Origin: Gemmatimonadaceae bacterium
GTDB lineage: Bacteria; Gemmatimonadota; Gemmatimonadetes; Gemmatimonadales; Gemmatimonadaceae
DNA length: 38,491 nt
Direction: 5' to 3'
Assembly: GCA_025449955.1 (NCBI GenBank)
Contig: JANWIK010000045.1
Location: 1-38,491, forward strand
The number at the start of each line of letters is the position of its first letter. Within the stretch, counting starts at the first letter, position 1. Under the pieces are notes generated by a model. The model did no database searches. It had not been told where the DNA came from and saw nothing but the letters and a program-made list of their open reading frames with translations. Shown piece after piece: positions 19,394-27,607 of this stretch. The position numbers were made by a program, and so were the translations under genes.

Positions 19394-20248
19394 TTAGGCC
19401 GATCGAGCGGCGCGGGTTCGGGTGCGGCGCCGGGTCGCGCCGCCGCGCGCGCGATGCGTGGCCGTTTTGCCGTGCTTGCCGGCGGCCAGACTCTGTTGCA
19501 ACCGCTCCATGAGATCGACCACTTTGGCGTCTCGCTTCGCGTGCACCGGCTCTTTGAGCGCGGCGTGCGTGCCTTTCGTTTTCGCGCGAATGACCTTCAT
19601 CAAGTTCGCGTGGTACTGATCCTTGTACTGCTCGGGATGAAATGCCGCTTGGAGACCGTCGATCAGTTGTCGCGCCATCTTGAGCTCGGGTGCGCGCACT
19701 TCGTGCTTGCTCGGGAACTTGTAGTCGGATTCATCGACGAGCTCGTCGGCGAAGCGCATGAGCTCGAGCACGAGCGCGTTACCCACCGCCTTGAGTCCGG
19801 CCACGTGTTCGCGCTGGTGCAATACGAGTGTGCCTAACCCAATCGTGCCGGTCTCGCTGATGGCCTCGCGCATGACGGCGTACGCCATCTCGCCGCCCTT
19901 TCCGGGAATCAGAAAGTACGGCGTCTCGAAGTAGCGCGGGTCGATCGAGTCTGCCGGCACGAACTCGCGCAGCGCGATCGTCGACGACGCCGAGAGCGCG
20001 GCCGACTTGAAGTCGTCGTCGGTGAGCACGACGTAGTCGCCTTTGCGGTACTCGTAGCCTTTGACGATGTCGTCCCACGGCACGACGGCGCCGTCGGCGG
20101 TGCAGATCCGCTCGTAACGGATCGGCGCCTTGTCGGCGTCGTGCAGCATGTGAAAATGAATCCGCTCTTCGTTGCGGATCGCGCGCTTGAGCTCGACCGG
20201 CACCGTGACCAGGCCAATCGAGAGTGTGCCTTTCCAGATCGTCGCCAC
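19394..20248 (-). CDS. ku: Ku homodimeric DNA end-binding protein
   Basis: This 284-residue bacterial Ku has the expected opening ATIWKGTLSIGLVTVPVEL, the GYEYRKGDYVVLTDDDF segment, YFETPYFLIPGKGGEMAYAVMREA and ELVDESDYKFP. A basic Ala/Arg-rich C-terminal tail (RARGGATRRRTRTRAARSA) is like the DNA-binding tails of other bacterial Ku proteins. It threads onto broken DNA ends and recruits LigD. GTG at 20248 was chosen because Ku proteins begin right before ATIWKG and GAGG lies just upstream; GTG at 20278 is an alternative. The TAA stop is inside a GTTAGGC/GCCTAAC word (19393-19399). ku and ligD form one operon. Confidence 0.93.
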   Translation of the reverse strand: MATIWKGTLSIGLVTVPVELKRAIRNEERIHFHMLHDADKAPIRYERICTADGAVVPWDDIVKGYEYRKGDYVVLTDDDFKSAALSASSTIALREFVPADSIDPRYFETPYFLIPGKGGEMAYAVMREAISETGTIGLGTLVLHQREHVAGLKAVGNALVLELMRFADELVDESDYKFPSKHEVRAPELKMARQLIDGLQAAFHPEQYKDQYHANLMKVIRAKTKGTHAALKEPVHAKRDAKVVDLMERLQQSLAAGKHGKTATHRARGGATRRRTRTRAARSA

Positions 20249-20309
20249 CGAACCCTCGCTTGAGCCGACGATTCGCACGTCAGCAAGTCCGGTACCGGCG
20301 CGCGCGTCG

Positions 20310-20909
20310 CTAACCGTCGGGTCGCTCTGTGGGCGCGCGCTGACCCGGACCAGGAAGCGGAGGGAACTCGCCGCCGGATTTCTCGCCTGCGAGCAAGCGC
20401 TCGATGCTCGAATAGCGATAGATCACCGTCGCGCCGTTCTGGAACAGACCGCCCGTGTCGGCACTGGGACCGTACGTCGAGTACAGCGATTGCTCCCAGA
20501 GGCGCAGATACACCGTGAGCTGTCCGCGGTGATGCGCGGAATGTGTGAGCCGGCGCATGACCACCCAGGCGCGCGAGCGCTGCGTGTCGAAGAACGTCGT
20601 CGGCTCCTCGAACCACGAGTCCGGTTTGCCGCGGAGCTCCGTTAGGCGCACAGCGGAGGCGGCGGCGTAGTGCTCGAGGAACGAGAGCCGGGTCTCGGTG
20701 GGCGGGACAGCCGGCATCGGGACTGTGATGCCGAGCATCGTCCGCATCCAGGTATCCTCGCTCACGCACTGATGCACCATGTGCTCGTGCGGGGAGCGTG
20801 CGCGCGGCTCGGGCCGGAAGCTCATGCGCGCATCGGGGATCTGCGACCAGGCGCTGAGCGTCTTTATCCGCTCGGTTTCGTAGGTCTCGATAAGGAAGTC
20901 GTACCGCAC
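20310..20909 (-). CDS. DinB-family protein upstream of ku
   Basis: This 199-residue protein is predicted to be a four-helix bundle of the DinB/YfiT metal-binding type. Likely metal ligands are in HMVHQCV near residue 45 and in LTHSAHHRGQLTVYL near 130, the usual spacing for this family. Despite the name the family is not DNA polymerase IV; many members are thiol-dependent transferases or hydrolases of unknown substrate. GTG at 20909 has a strong GGAGGG upstream. It lies 61 bases ahead of ku in the same direction and may start the Ku/LigD transcript. Confidence 0.8.
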   Translation of the reverse strand: MRYDFLIETYETERIKTLSAWSQIPDARMSFRPEPRARSPHEHMVHQCVSEDTWMRTMLGITVPMPAVPPTETRLSFLEHYAAASAVRLTELRGKPDSWFEEPTTFFDTQRSRAWVVMRRLTHSAHHRGQLTVYLRLWEQSLYSTYGPSADTGGLFQNGATVIYRYSSIERLLAGEKSGGEFPPLPGPGQRAPTERPDG

Positions 20910-21041
20910 TCGCGCCCTCCATCGGGTCCATTCCAGGCCCTCCGGCCCCCAAATCGGCCGTCGGGACGCCCGTTACAGGCTGAAGGTAGGCACCGGGGCG
21001 GCACCGATGGTAGATTACGGTTCACCCCGATTGGAGAATCC

Positions 21042-21362
21042 ATGCTGAAACCGTTCGACTTCCAGGACAATGGCCGGACGTTCAGCTGCAGGACCGAGGG
21101 GCCTGTCGGTTCGAGAACGGAATCCTGGTGGTGGTTCCAGGTATCGGGCGACCAGAATCGGTACGCACCATTTCAGGCCAAGTCAGGCGACACGCAGGAG
21201 TCGGTGCGCACGCGCATTGCCGCGTATTACGCGGACCTCTTGTTCAAGCGGTCGCAGCCGGCTCAGCCGCGGCAGCACTGGGCGCACCGGTCCAAGAACA
21301 CCGCGACCACCGCGAGCACCGCCGGTACCGCGGGACAAGAAGGCGGCGCGCCAGCACAGTAG
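21042..21362 (+). CDS. Small protein of unknown function with a tryptophan cluster
   Basis: This 106-residue protein starts at ATG 21042 with GGAG six bases upstream. The first 70 residues look like a folded domain, with ESWWWFQVSGDQNRYAPFQ in the middle and a helix TRIAAYYADLLFKR after it. The remaining 35 are low-complexity Thr/Ala/Gly. No signal or membrane segment. It is isolated, divergent from the DinB gene and convergent with the HEAMH gene (five-base gap). I recognise no family. Confidence 0.65.
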   Translation: MLKPFDFQDNGRTFSCRTEGPVGSRTESWWWFQVSGDQNRYAPFQAKSGDTQESVRTRIAAYYADLLFKRSQPAQPRQHWAHRSKNTATTASTAGTAGQEGGAPAQ

Positions 21363-21367
21363 TTCGT

Positions 21368-22000
21368 TTAGGCGTCGGGATCGAGTCCGGCGCGGCGCGC
21401 GAGAGTGTGTTTGAGCCACGGCGGCACGTGTAGCGCATCGAGATCGGCCTGCGCCACGCGCCGCCGTGCCACATCCCAGTCGATGACCGGGGCAACGTCT
21501 TCATCGCTCGCCGCGAGCGACGCCAGCGCGCGCTCGACGATGGGCTCTCCGTCCGGAACCAACATCCCGAGCTCGACCTCGGCGCGCCGGCAGAATCGCT
21601 CGTGGCGTGCCGCGATCTCGCGCGTGAAGGTCACGCCCCGGCGATCGAGACGCGCGTGCATGGCCTCGTGCACGATCGTCGACGCGACCTGCGCCGCCGT
21701 AAACTCGGGATTCACGCTGAACGTCAGCTCGATGAGACAGGTGCGCTCATCGGGGAAATACGCGCCGCGACACGGATAGCGACGCACCGCGATACGCGCA
21801 AAATCGCGCACGAGGTGGCGGAAGTAACATGGCTGATACTGCTCGAGGATGCCGAGCGCCTCATCGAGCCGCGCGAAGACGTGTTCGGTGTCGATGTCGG
21901 GGCGGGTGTTGACCACGTCGACGGTCACACCGCGAACGGCGCGGCTTCGAGAAACAGAGCCAAAGAGCGACCGCGCGAGGCGGTCCTGCCAGCGTTCCAT
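21368..22000 (-). CDS. Protein with an HEAMH zinc-peptidase-like motif
   Basis: This 210-residue protein has ASTIVHEAMHARLDRRG at about residues 106-122, an HExxH motif as in zincin metallopeptidases, followed by FTREIAARHERFCRRAEVE, where a third ligand (Glu or His) could lie. Otherwise it matches no peptidase family I know. There is no signal peptide. The ATG at 22000 was chosen for the purine-rich GGGGAAG upstream; a longer reading overlaps the preceding membrane gene. The stop is in GCCTAAA, one base from the iterated word. Peptidase activity is inferred from the motif alone. Confidence 0.7.
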   Translation of the reverse strand: MERWQDRLARSLFGSVSRSRAVRGVTVDVVNTRPDIDTEHVFARLDEALGILEQYQPCYFRHLVRDFARIAVRRYPCRGAYFPDERTCLIELTFSVNPEFTAAQVASTIVHEAMHARLDRRGVTFTREIAARHERFCRRAEVELGMLVPDGEPIVERALASLAASDEDVAPVIDWDVARRRVAQADLDALHVPPWLKHTLARRAGLDPDA

Positions 22001-22029
22001 CTCGTCTTCCCCCGTCGGCCGCTTGCTGC

Positions 22030-22308
22030 CTAACGATCCGTTCCGCGCGGCATGAGGCCGGTGCCGAGTTCCACGCAAACCGCGATCAGCCCGGCGCAGA
22101 GTCCTATCGACAACAGTAGTACACCGACGGTGAATGCCGGTCGCGCGCGCAGCATGAACCACACCGGACGCCAGGCCGCTGTACTGTGACGCGGCATGGG
22201 GATCCAGAAAAAGAATCCGCGCGGATGGCGGATCCGGTCAACGGCAATGAGCGCGATACTCACGAGCAGCGAACCGACGGCGAATCGTTCGATGCCGCGA
22301 ATGCTCAC
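22030..22308 (-). CDS. Small membrane protein, two predicted helices
   Basis: This protein of about 92 residues has hydrophobic segments at about residues 8-24 (AVGSLLVSIALIAV) and 58-80 (TVGVLLLSIGLCAGLIAVCV). The GTG at 22308 has GGAG eight bases upstream; a GTG at 22350 would add 14 Gly/Asp-rich residues. Its TAG stop lies inside the GCCTAAC word at 22028. It is 29 bases ahead of the HEAMH gene and probably co-transcribed. No family recognised. Confidence 0.6.
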   Translation of the reverse strand: MSIRGIERFAVGSLLVSIALIAVDRIRHPRGFFFWIPMPRHSTAAWRPVWFMLRARPAFTVGVLLLSIGLCAGLIAVCVELGTGLMPRGTDR

Positions 22309-22360
22309 GCGTCCGTCTCCATCACCGCCGATTCCGTGACCATCGTTCACGTCCGAACGA

Positions 22361-22597
22361 TTACTGCGCGATGTCGGGCCCCGTGTCAGTTCCGCCGTCG
22401 GGTTCGCATGACGACGAGCGCTTGAAGCAGCGCACGAGCCAGACGATCGCGGCGATGGGCAGGACGATGAAAATGAAGAACTTGAACGCGAGGATCGTCA
22501 CGAGCCCTACCGCGATGAGCAGCAGAATCGGGATGCCTAAAATGGCCATGCCGAGGAATGGGCGCAGAGCGATGAGACGGAGAATGGCGGCAATCAT
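22361..22597 (-). CDS. Small hydrophobic membrane protein
   Basis: This 78-residue protein is almost wholly hydrophobic from residue 3 to 58 (two helices, FLGMAILGIPILLLIAVGLV and FFIFIVLPIAAIVWLV), with a short polar tail RCFKRSSSCEPDGGTDTG. The ATG at 22597 lacks an evident ribosome-binding site. It lies close upstream of another small membrane protein on the same strand. Function unknown. Confidence 0.6.
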   Translation of the reverse strand: MIAAILRLIALRPFLGMAILGIPILLLIAVGLVTILAFKFFIFIVLPIAAIVWLVRCFKRSSSCEPDGGTDTGPDIAQ

Positions 22598-22674
22598 GTC
22601 AGGAGTCCGGTGGCTTTCCCTACACTACGAGGTAGGACCCTGGATCAGTTTCCGGGCTTGGGGCGGCCCAGCCG

Positions 22675-23163
22675 TCAATCTTTGTACGGATAGTCCGGAT
22701 CGGACAACCGTTCGGCCCGCGCGATGCCTTCCGGACCCGCAACCTGGCGGGCGAGATCGAGGAGCATGGGGCTCAGGTGCTCGCCGAAGCGGAGCAGATT
22801 CACAGCGCGCGTGCGGCGGCCGAGCAGGAAAGCGAGGATCGGCTTGTCGGCCTTGAGTGCGTTACAGTCCGGACAAGCGAGCACGAGGTTATCGCGGCGA
22901 TCGAACGCGGTTTTGCCGCGGCGGGGCGTCACGTGATCCAGCGTGATCGCGTCGGGGTGGACGCGTCGTTCGCAGTACGTGCACACAGCGCCGTGGCGTT
23001 GAAGCAGCCACTCGCGAGTGTTCGTGTAAGCCGTGCGACTTGTGGGCAGCGACGTGTGCTGCGTGTGGGCTCGCGCGGGGCTACGGCGTCTGCGCGCGGG
23101 TTGGCGGGTGCGACTCAGTGGTACAAGGGGCTTGAGGGTGATTGATGCAACATCTGACTGCAC
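22675..23163 (-). CDS. HNH endonuclease family protein
   Basis: This protein of up to 162 residues contains a zinc-ribbon HNH domain: CTYCERRV, then ITLDHVTPRRGKTAFDRRDNLVLACPDCNALKAD. The two CxxC pairs bind structural zinc and the DH/N/H residues form the metal-dependent nuclease site. Stand-alone HNH proteins of this 'TLDHV.PRS.GG...W.N.V.AC..CN..K' type are common in bacterial chromosomes with unknown targets. The first 45 residues are basic and low in structure. The GTG at 23163 is only the most upstream possibility and a later start is quite possible. A lone gene, with 95 bases upstream that are unusually AT-rich. Confidence 0.8.
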   Translation of the reverse strand: MQSDVASITLKPLVPLSRTRQPARRRRSPARAHTQHTSLPTSRTAYTNTREWLLQRHGAVCTYCERRVHPDAITLDHVTPRRGKTAFDRRDNLVLACPDCNALKADKPILAFLLGRRTRAVNLLRFGEHLSPMLLDLARQVAGPEGIARAERLSDPDYPYKD

Positions 23164-23258
23164 TGTAACATACCTCTATTCTGTTGACGTGGGAAGGTCC
23201 TCGATCGTCACGCGGACCGGTCTGACTTCCGTTTTTGGCGGTCCCGACCGCGGACTGC

Positions 23259-23612
23259 TCAGAGTATCCAGTTGCCGAGGAGCGCGCCGAGCGCGCCGAA
23301 GAGGAAGCCGAGCGCGGCGATGAGGCCGGCAACGAGCGCGGCGGCGCGGGCGACGCCTAACGCCACGCGGGGCATGCCCGGGGCACGTCCTGCCACCTCG
23401 CGGTCGGCGATGCCCCACGCGCCGTAGGCTGCCACCACGACGGCAGGCATCGCAAGCACCCAGAGCGCAGGTCGAAAACCCAAGATCGCCGCGGCGAGCG
23501 ATGTTCCGATCGCCGCATCGGCCACGAGGCGCGTGTCGGTTGCGTGCCGCGCGCGAGCGGCCAAGACCCCGAAGAGTGAGGGGTGGTCGGCGGCGGGCGA
23601 CGGCGCGTTCAT
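23259..23612 (-). CDS. Small membrane protein coupled to a DinB-family gene
   Basis: This 117-residue protein is Ala/Leu/Val-rich, with predicted membrane helices at about residues 32-50, 52-67 and 86-115. The ATG at 23612 overlaps the stop of the preceding DinB-family gene by four bases (ATGA), which supports both the start and translation. No family recognised. An iterated word at 23355 gives Leu-Gly. Confidence 0.65.
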   Translation of the reverse strand: MNAPSPAADHPSLFGVLAARARHATDTRLVADAAIGTSLAAAILGFRPALWVLAMPAVVVAAYGAWGIADREVAGRAPGMPRVALGVARAAALVAGLIAALGFLFGALGALLGNWIL

Positions 23613-24103
23613 CCCACCGGCTGTCCGACACGCGTGGCCGCCGGGGCGCCGCGCGCGAATGCGATGTAGTCCGTTGCGTTAGGCTCGGCGCCCGCGTCGC
23701 GGATGAGCAGGGCGACTTGCCCGCGGTGATATGCGCCGTGCAGCGCGACGTGGATCAGGATGTCTTCGATGCGTGACTCGAACTCCGCGCCTCGACTGTT
23801 GCGGTAGCGGACCTGCCGGTCGAGATCGGCCGGCGAGAGGAGCGACATGTAAGCCGCGTACTGCTCGCGATTGCGCGCGGCAATCGCGCGGCACTGCGCG
23901 AGGTCGAAGGAGGGCCAGATCGCGACGTCGCACGGACGCTGCTCGAGCCGCGCGAGCCACTCTGCCTCGGCGCCCAACACGTGATTGAACAACGCGAGCG
24001 CGCGAACCGGCTGCCCGTGCGACGTCTCGAGCGACAACAACGCGCGCTCGTCCGCCCAGACGAGGTGCGCGAACACCGACTCGATGTGCCGCGGGAGTGT
24101 CAT
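23609..24103 (-). CDS. DinB-family protein
   Basis: This 164-residue protein fits the DinB four-helix fold: an early FNHVLGAEAEWLARL (His ligand near residue 40) and ILIHVALHGAYHRGQVALLIRDAGAEPNATDYIAF near the C-terminus, with the paired histidines of the metal site. The HRGQ..LLR..G..P...DYI pattern is typical. The start overlaps the amidohydrolase stop by one base (TGATG), so the three genes amidohydrolase, DinB and membrane protein form an operon. The substrate is unknown. Confidence 0.83.
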   Translation of the reverse strand: MTLPRHIESVFAHLVWADERALLSLETSHGQPVRALALFNHVLGAEAEWLARLEQRPCDVAIWPSFDLAQCRAIAARNREQYAAYMSLLSPADLDRQVRYRNSRGAEFESRIEDILIHVALHGAYHRGQVALLIRDAGAEPNATDYIAFARGAPAATRVGQPVG

Positions 24104-25548
24104 CAGAACAACCCGACTTTACCCTTTACCGATGCGATGAGCTTCTCGGGATCATATGCGATCCCTTGACGGAACACCAATTGAACGTGGGTGATGTCCG
24201 AAATGTTCGCGGACGGGTCGCCGTCGATGACGACGAGGTCGGCTTGTTTGCCGGCGGCAATCGAGCCGACGTCTTTGGCGCGGCCCAGATACGTGGCGCC
24301 GTTGAGCGTGCCCACCTTGATCGCTTCGAGCGGCGTGAGGCCGCTTTGGACGAGCAGCTCGAGCTCGCGCTGATTGGAGTATCCGGGGATCACGCCGCCG
24401 CCGCCCGTGGGGTCGGTGCCGGAGATGAGCAAGCCGCCGGCGCGCATGTACGCGACCTCGAGCGCGCGGGCGTGCGCGAAGATGCGAGCCATGCGTCCCG
24501 TCGTGTCGCGCTGCGTCGCCGCGTAGCGCTGCTCGAACTGTTCACGGAGGATAGGGTCGAGGACATCCAGGCCGGGCGGCATCGGCTCGCCGGGGACGAA
24601 CGTGTCGAATACGGTGAGCGTGCTCGTGATCGCCACGTGGTGCCGCACGAGGTCGGCGATGAGATCGCGCACCGGCGCCGTATCCGGCGAGAGCGTCGCG
24701 ATGGCGTCCATGCCGGTGTTCTGTCCCGGGCACAGGTCCGGCTTCTTGCCGGACACGAAATCGGTGGAAACGAAGAAGCCGTGCTCGAGGTTGTCGATGC
24801 CTAACGCAGCGGCTTCGCGGTAGGTGACGGAGCACAGATGACCCGTCACCTTGAGTCCACGCTTGTGGGCCTCGGCGATGGCCGCGCCCAGCTCGGCGCG
24901 TGTGATGTGCATGTAGGCCTTGAACGACGTCGCGCCCTCGTCGGCCCAGAAGTCGACCATACGGCGGGCGTCGTCCGGACCGGTGAGCTCGTGCACCTGG
25001 TCCAGGCCTAACCCGGGACCCTCGAGGTACGGCGCGGTGGCGTCGATCCACGGGCCGGGCTTCTGGCCGGAGGCGATCGCATGTGCCAGCCCGATGTCGC
25101 CGAAGCCGTTCATGTTGCCGCCGGTGCGCATCGACGTGACGCCGCCGGCGAGATAGAGCCGGACGAAACTCTCGGCGACGTTGCCGTAGACGCCGGGTCC
25201 CGTGGGATAGAACAGGTGCTCGTGCACCATCACGAGTCCCGGGATCACCGACTTGCCGGTGAGGTCGAGCACCCGAGCGCCGGCGGGCACCGCGGTGGAC
25301 GCGGCGGCGCCCACTTGGGCGATGCGGCCATCGCGGACGATCACGGTTTGATCGGCGCGCGCGGGCGCGCCGGTGCCATCGATCACGCGGACGTGGGTCA
25401 GGGCCACGACGTCGGTGTCGATGGCCACCACCGCCCGCACCTCGGGCGACAACGTTGGGCGGCCCCGGGCGGCGGCTTGCGCGCTCGCGATGCCCGGAGC
25501 CGCCACGACGGCCGCCAGCAGAGCGGCGGTCCAGCGCGACACGGTCAT
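24103..25548 (-). CDS. Exported amidohydrolase-superfamily protein
   Basis: This 481-residue protein has a signal peptide ending IASAQA at about residue 25. It carries the small beta-sandwich (VRVIDGTGAPARADQTVIVRDGRIAQVG), the entry LTGKSVIPGLVMVHEHLF with metal ligands in an HEH arrangement, later KVTGHLCS and NLEHGFF histidines, and ISGTDPTGGGG, whose Asp should be catalytic. The end GKQADLVVIDGDP is typical. It belongs to the imidazolonepropionase/prolidase-like branch of secreted amidohydrolases common in Bacteroidota and Gemmatimonadota; the substrate cannot be predicted. A GCCTAAC word sits 12 bases upstream of the start. Confidence 0.88.
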   Translation of the reverse strand: MTVSRWTAALLAAVVAAPGIASAQAAARGRPTLSPEVRAVVAIDTDVVALTHVRVIDGTGAPARADQTVIVRDGRIAQVGAAASTAVPAGARVLDLTGKSVIPGLVMVHEHLFYPTGPGVYGNVAESFVRLYLAGGVTSMRTGGNMNGFGDIGLAHAIASGQKPGPWIDATAPYLEGPGLGLDQVHELTGPDDARRMVDFWADEGATSFKAYMHITRAELGAAIAEAHKRGLKVTGHLCSVTYREAAALGIDNLEHGFFVSTDFVSGKKPDLCPGQNTGMDAIATLSPDTAPVRDLIADLVRHHVAITSTLTVFDTFVPGEPMPPGLDVLDPILREQFEQRYAATQRDTTGRMARIFAHARALEVAYMRAGGLLISGTDPTGGGGVIPGYSNQRELELLVQSGLTPLEAIKVGTLNGATYLGRAKDVGSIAAGKQADLVVIDGDPSANISDITHVQLVFRQGIAYDPEKLIASVKGKVGLF

Positions 25549-25592
25549 GAATCTCGTTCGTTAGGCAGAGCCGCCCGGCACGCGCTCCGCGA

Positions 25593-26267
25593 TCAGGATC
25601 CCGACGCCGGGACGAGATCGAAATCGTACACCAAGTGGATACTGTCCGCCACGCTCAGCACCGATCCGACCTTCGGCTTTTCGATCTGGAAGTCATCGAA
25701 GGTGAAGCCGGTGGACGCCGTGCCGCGGACTTCGCCGTGGCGCATGAACGCCTCGACCATCCACGACGTGGGCTTGGTCACGCCGCGAACCGTGAGGTCG
25801 CCTAACAACGTGAACGACACGCGGCCGGAGTCGGGCAGGGGACTCGGCAGGCCCTGGAGCGATTTGGGCACGAGCGTGACCGTCGGATACTTGTCGGTCT
25901 CGAGGGTGCGGCGTTGGATGAATCCGTCGCGCATCGAGCGATCGCTCTTCAGGCCGCGGAGGTCGACCACGAATTTCGAGTCGGCGGATACGACCTGGCC
26001 TTTGTCATCGAGCGCGAGACTGCCGGTCACGCTGTCCGTGACGCCAACGGCGTCGCTCGGAAAGTTGATGCTGGCCAATTGTTCGCGCACGAAATAGCGC
26101 GCCGCGTTGTTCTTGGGAGCCGTGACGAGGTGCACCGGACCCGTCGTGAGCGCGGCGGGCTCGGCAGTCGCGGCGGGCGCAGTCGAACGTGCAGGCGCCG
26201 CGTCGAGCGCGACGACGCCGATCCCCGCCACGAGGATCGCGCTCACTGCCACACCAATTCTTGACAT
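25593..26267 (-). CDS. Exported YceI-family lipid-binding-like protein
   Basis: This 224-residue protein has an N-terminal signal (VAVSAILVAGIGVVALDA). The YceI lipocalin-like barrel follows: VTDSVTGSLALDDKG, SKFVVDLRGLKSDRSMRDGFIQRRTLETDKYPTVTLVPKSL, VSFTLLGDLTVRGVTKPTSW and FTFDDFQIEKPKVGSVLSV. YceI proteins bind isoprenoid lipids in the periplasm and some are stress-induced. The ATG at 26267 has GGAGGA upstream. It lies 44 bases ahead of the amidohydrolase, possibly in the same transcript. Confidence 0.9.
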   Translation of the reverse strand: MSRIGVAVSAILVAGIGVVALDAAPARSTAPAATAEPAALTTGPVHLVTAPKNNAARYFVREQLASINFPSDAVGVTDSVTGSLALDDKGQVVSADSKFVVDLRGLKSDRSMRDGFIQRRTLETDKYPTVTLVPKSLQGLPSPLPDSGRVSFTLLGDLTVRGVTKPTSWMVEAFMRHGEVRGTASTGFTFDDFQIEKPKVGSVLSVADSIHLVYDFDLVPASGS

Positions 26268-26586
26268 TCCGGTTTCCTCCAGCGTGGACGATGCGCCCGC
26301 GGCCAGAGTCGGCAGGGCGACGGCGGGATGTTACCACGCGGTGCGCGCGACCAGCAACCTGATCGATCGCGTTCGCGCCAACGGCAGAGTGATCGGGGCA
26401 AATGCGCGCGTTGACGGGGTGGGCTTGACGAGGTCGCCGCGTACAAGCACTGTTGCGCTCGGTGCTAGTGCGCGGCCAGAAACCCGTCGCCGCGCGATCG
26501 CCTCCGCGGTGCGCCACGTTGTCTCGCAGTCCCGTCCCTCCGGTTAGGCACGCCGCCCGCCCCCGTTTCCCATGTCTCGAGGACTC
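26268..26586. other. Divergent intergenic region between YceI and cyanophycinase-like genes
   Basis: About 320 bases with no convincing gene. It should carry promoters for both flanking genes. TTGACG-like hexamers occur near 26413 and 26428 on the given strand but lack a good -10 at the right distance. One GTTAGGC word lies at 26543, one of only two fully intergenic copies in the window (the other is at 25560). Confidence 0.4.
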
Positions 26587-27522
26587 ATGTTCGGTCACGC
26601 CGTTCGTCGCATCGTGCAGTCATCTCCCGTGCTCCTCGGCGCCGTCGTGGTTGCCGTGATGGCGCATTCCGCATCGGGCGCCGTGTCATCGGCCACGCCG
26701 CGGGCGGCGCCAAAGGGCACGTTGTTCATCGTCGGCGGCGGCGAGCAGTCGAAGGAGCTCGTTCAGGCGTTCGTCGATCTCGCGGGTGGGACGCACGCGA
26801 ACATCGCGGTGGTGCCGACGGCCACCGAAGAGTCGGCGGCGGCGGGACGCGAGAAGGTCGAGGATCTCGAGTCGCACGGCGCGAAGGCATTCGTGGTCGA
26901 CGTGTCGCGTGCGCAGGCGCAGAGCGACTCGATCGTGAAGTTGATCGGCACGGCGACGGGCATCTGGTTCGGCGGCGGCGATCAAGTGAAGCTCGCCGAT
27001 TCGCTGGTTGGGACCGCGGCGCTCAACGCGATGGTCGCGCGCTATGAGGCGGGCGCGGTCGTCGGCGGCACGTCGGCCGGCGCCGCGGTGCTCAGCGACT
27101 CGATGATCACCGGCAATCAAAAGCGTCCCGAGGCCGACAGCATTGGCTACTACGGCGACGAGTTTCCGAACGTCGCGCGCGGGGCGATCCAGATCGCGCC
27201 CGGATTCGGCTTCATCAGGAACGCGATCGTCGACATGCATTTCCTTCGCCGCGAGCGGGCGAACCGTTTGCTCGCCGTGGTTCTCGAGCGGCCCTCTCTG
27301 TTAGGCGTAGGCATCGACGAGGGCACGGCGGTGCGCGTCGATCCCAACGGCACGTGGACAGTGCTCGGCCGGAGCGCCGCCATCGTCATCGACGCGCGGG
27401 ACGCGCGCGTCACCGGGGCCGGGGCCCCGCGGTTAGGCGCGATTGGCATTCACGTCTCATTGCTGCCCGCCGGCAGCACGTACGACCCGCGGACCGGACG
27501 GGCGACGCTCCCCACGCCCTGA
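26587..27522 (+). CDS. Exported cyanophycinase-like serine peptidase (S51 family)
   Basis: This 311-residue protein has a signal peptide (VLLGAVVVAVMAHSASG) and an S51-type fold: GTLFIVGGGEQS, AVVPTATEES, GIWFGGGDQVKL, the nucleophile GGTSAGAAV (Ser about 163) and DMHFLRRERANRLL with the catalytic His. Cyanophycinases cut the Asp-Arg storage polymer. No cyanophycin synthetase is seen here, so an exported peptidase on external polymers or other beta-linked aspartyl peptides is as likely. ATG at 26587 has GAGGA just upstream and is preferred over ATG 26572. Words at 27300 and 27432 are read as Leu-Gly. Confidence 0.88.
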   Translation: MFGHAVRRIVQSSPVLLGAVVVAVMAHSASGAVSSATPRAAPKGTLFIVGGGEQSKELVQAFVDLAGGTHANIAVVPTATEESAAAGREKVEDLESHGAKAFVVDVSRAQAQSDSIVKLIGTATGIWFGGGDQVKLADSLVGTAALNAMVARYEAGAVVGGTSAGAAVLSDSMITGNQKRPEADSIGYYGDEFPNVARGAIQIAPGFGFIRNAIVDMHFLRRERANRLLAVVLERPSLLGVGIDEGTAVRVDPNGTWTVLGRSAAIVIDARDARVTGAGAPRLGAIGIHVSLLPAGSTYDPRTGRATLPTP

Positions 27523-27607
27523 TCCGCGGCCGATCCCCGTCGTCTCGCAGCGGGCACGCCCGATCGTTCCCGCGGCTTCACCGTCACTCCCACCGGGAGG
27601 CTCATCG

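Noticed and set aside
23225-23250. GCGGTC-CC-GACCGC hairpin with a TTTTT stretch
   Set aside because: The T-run lies on the wrong side of the stem for a terminator of either neighbouring gene.
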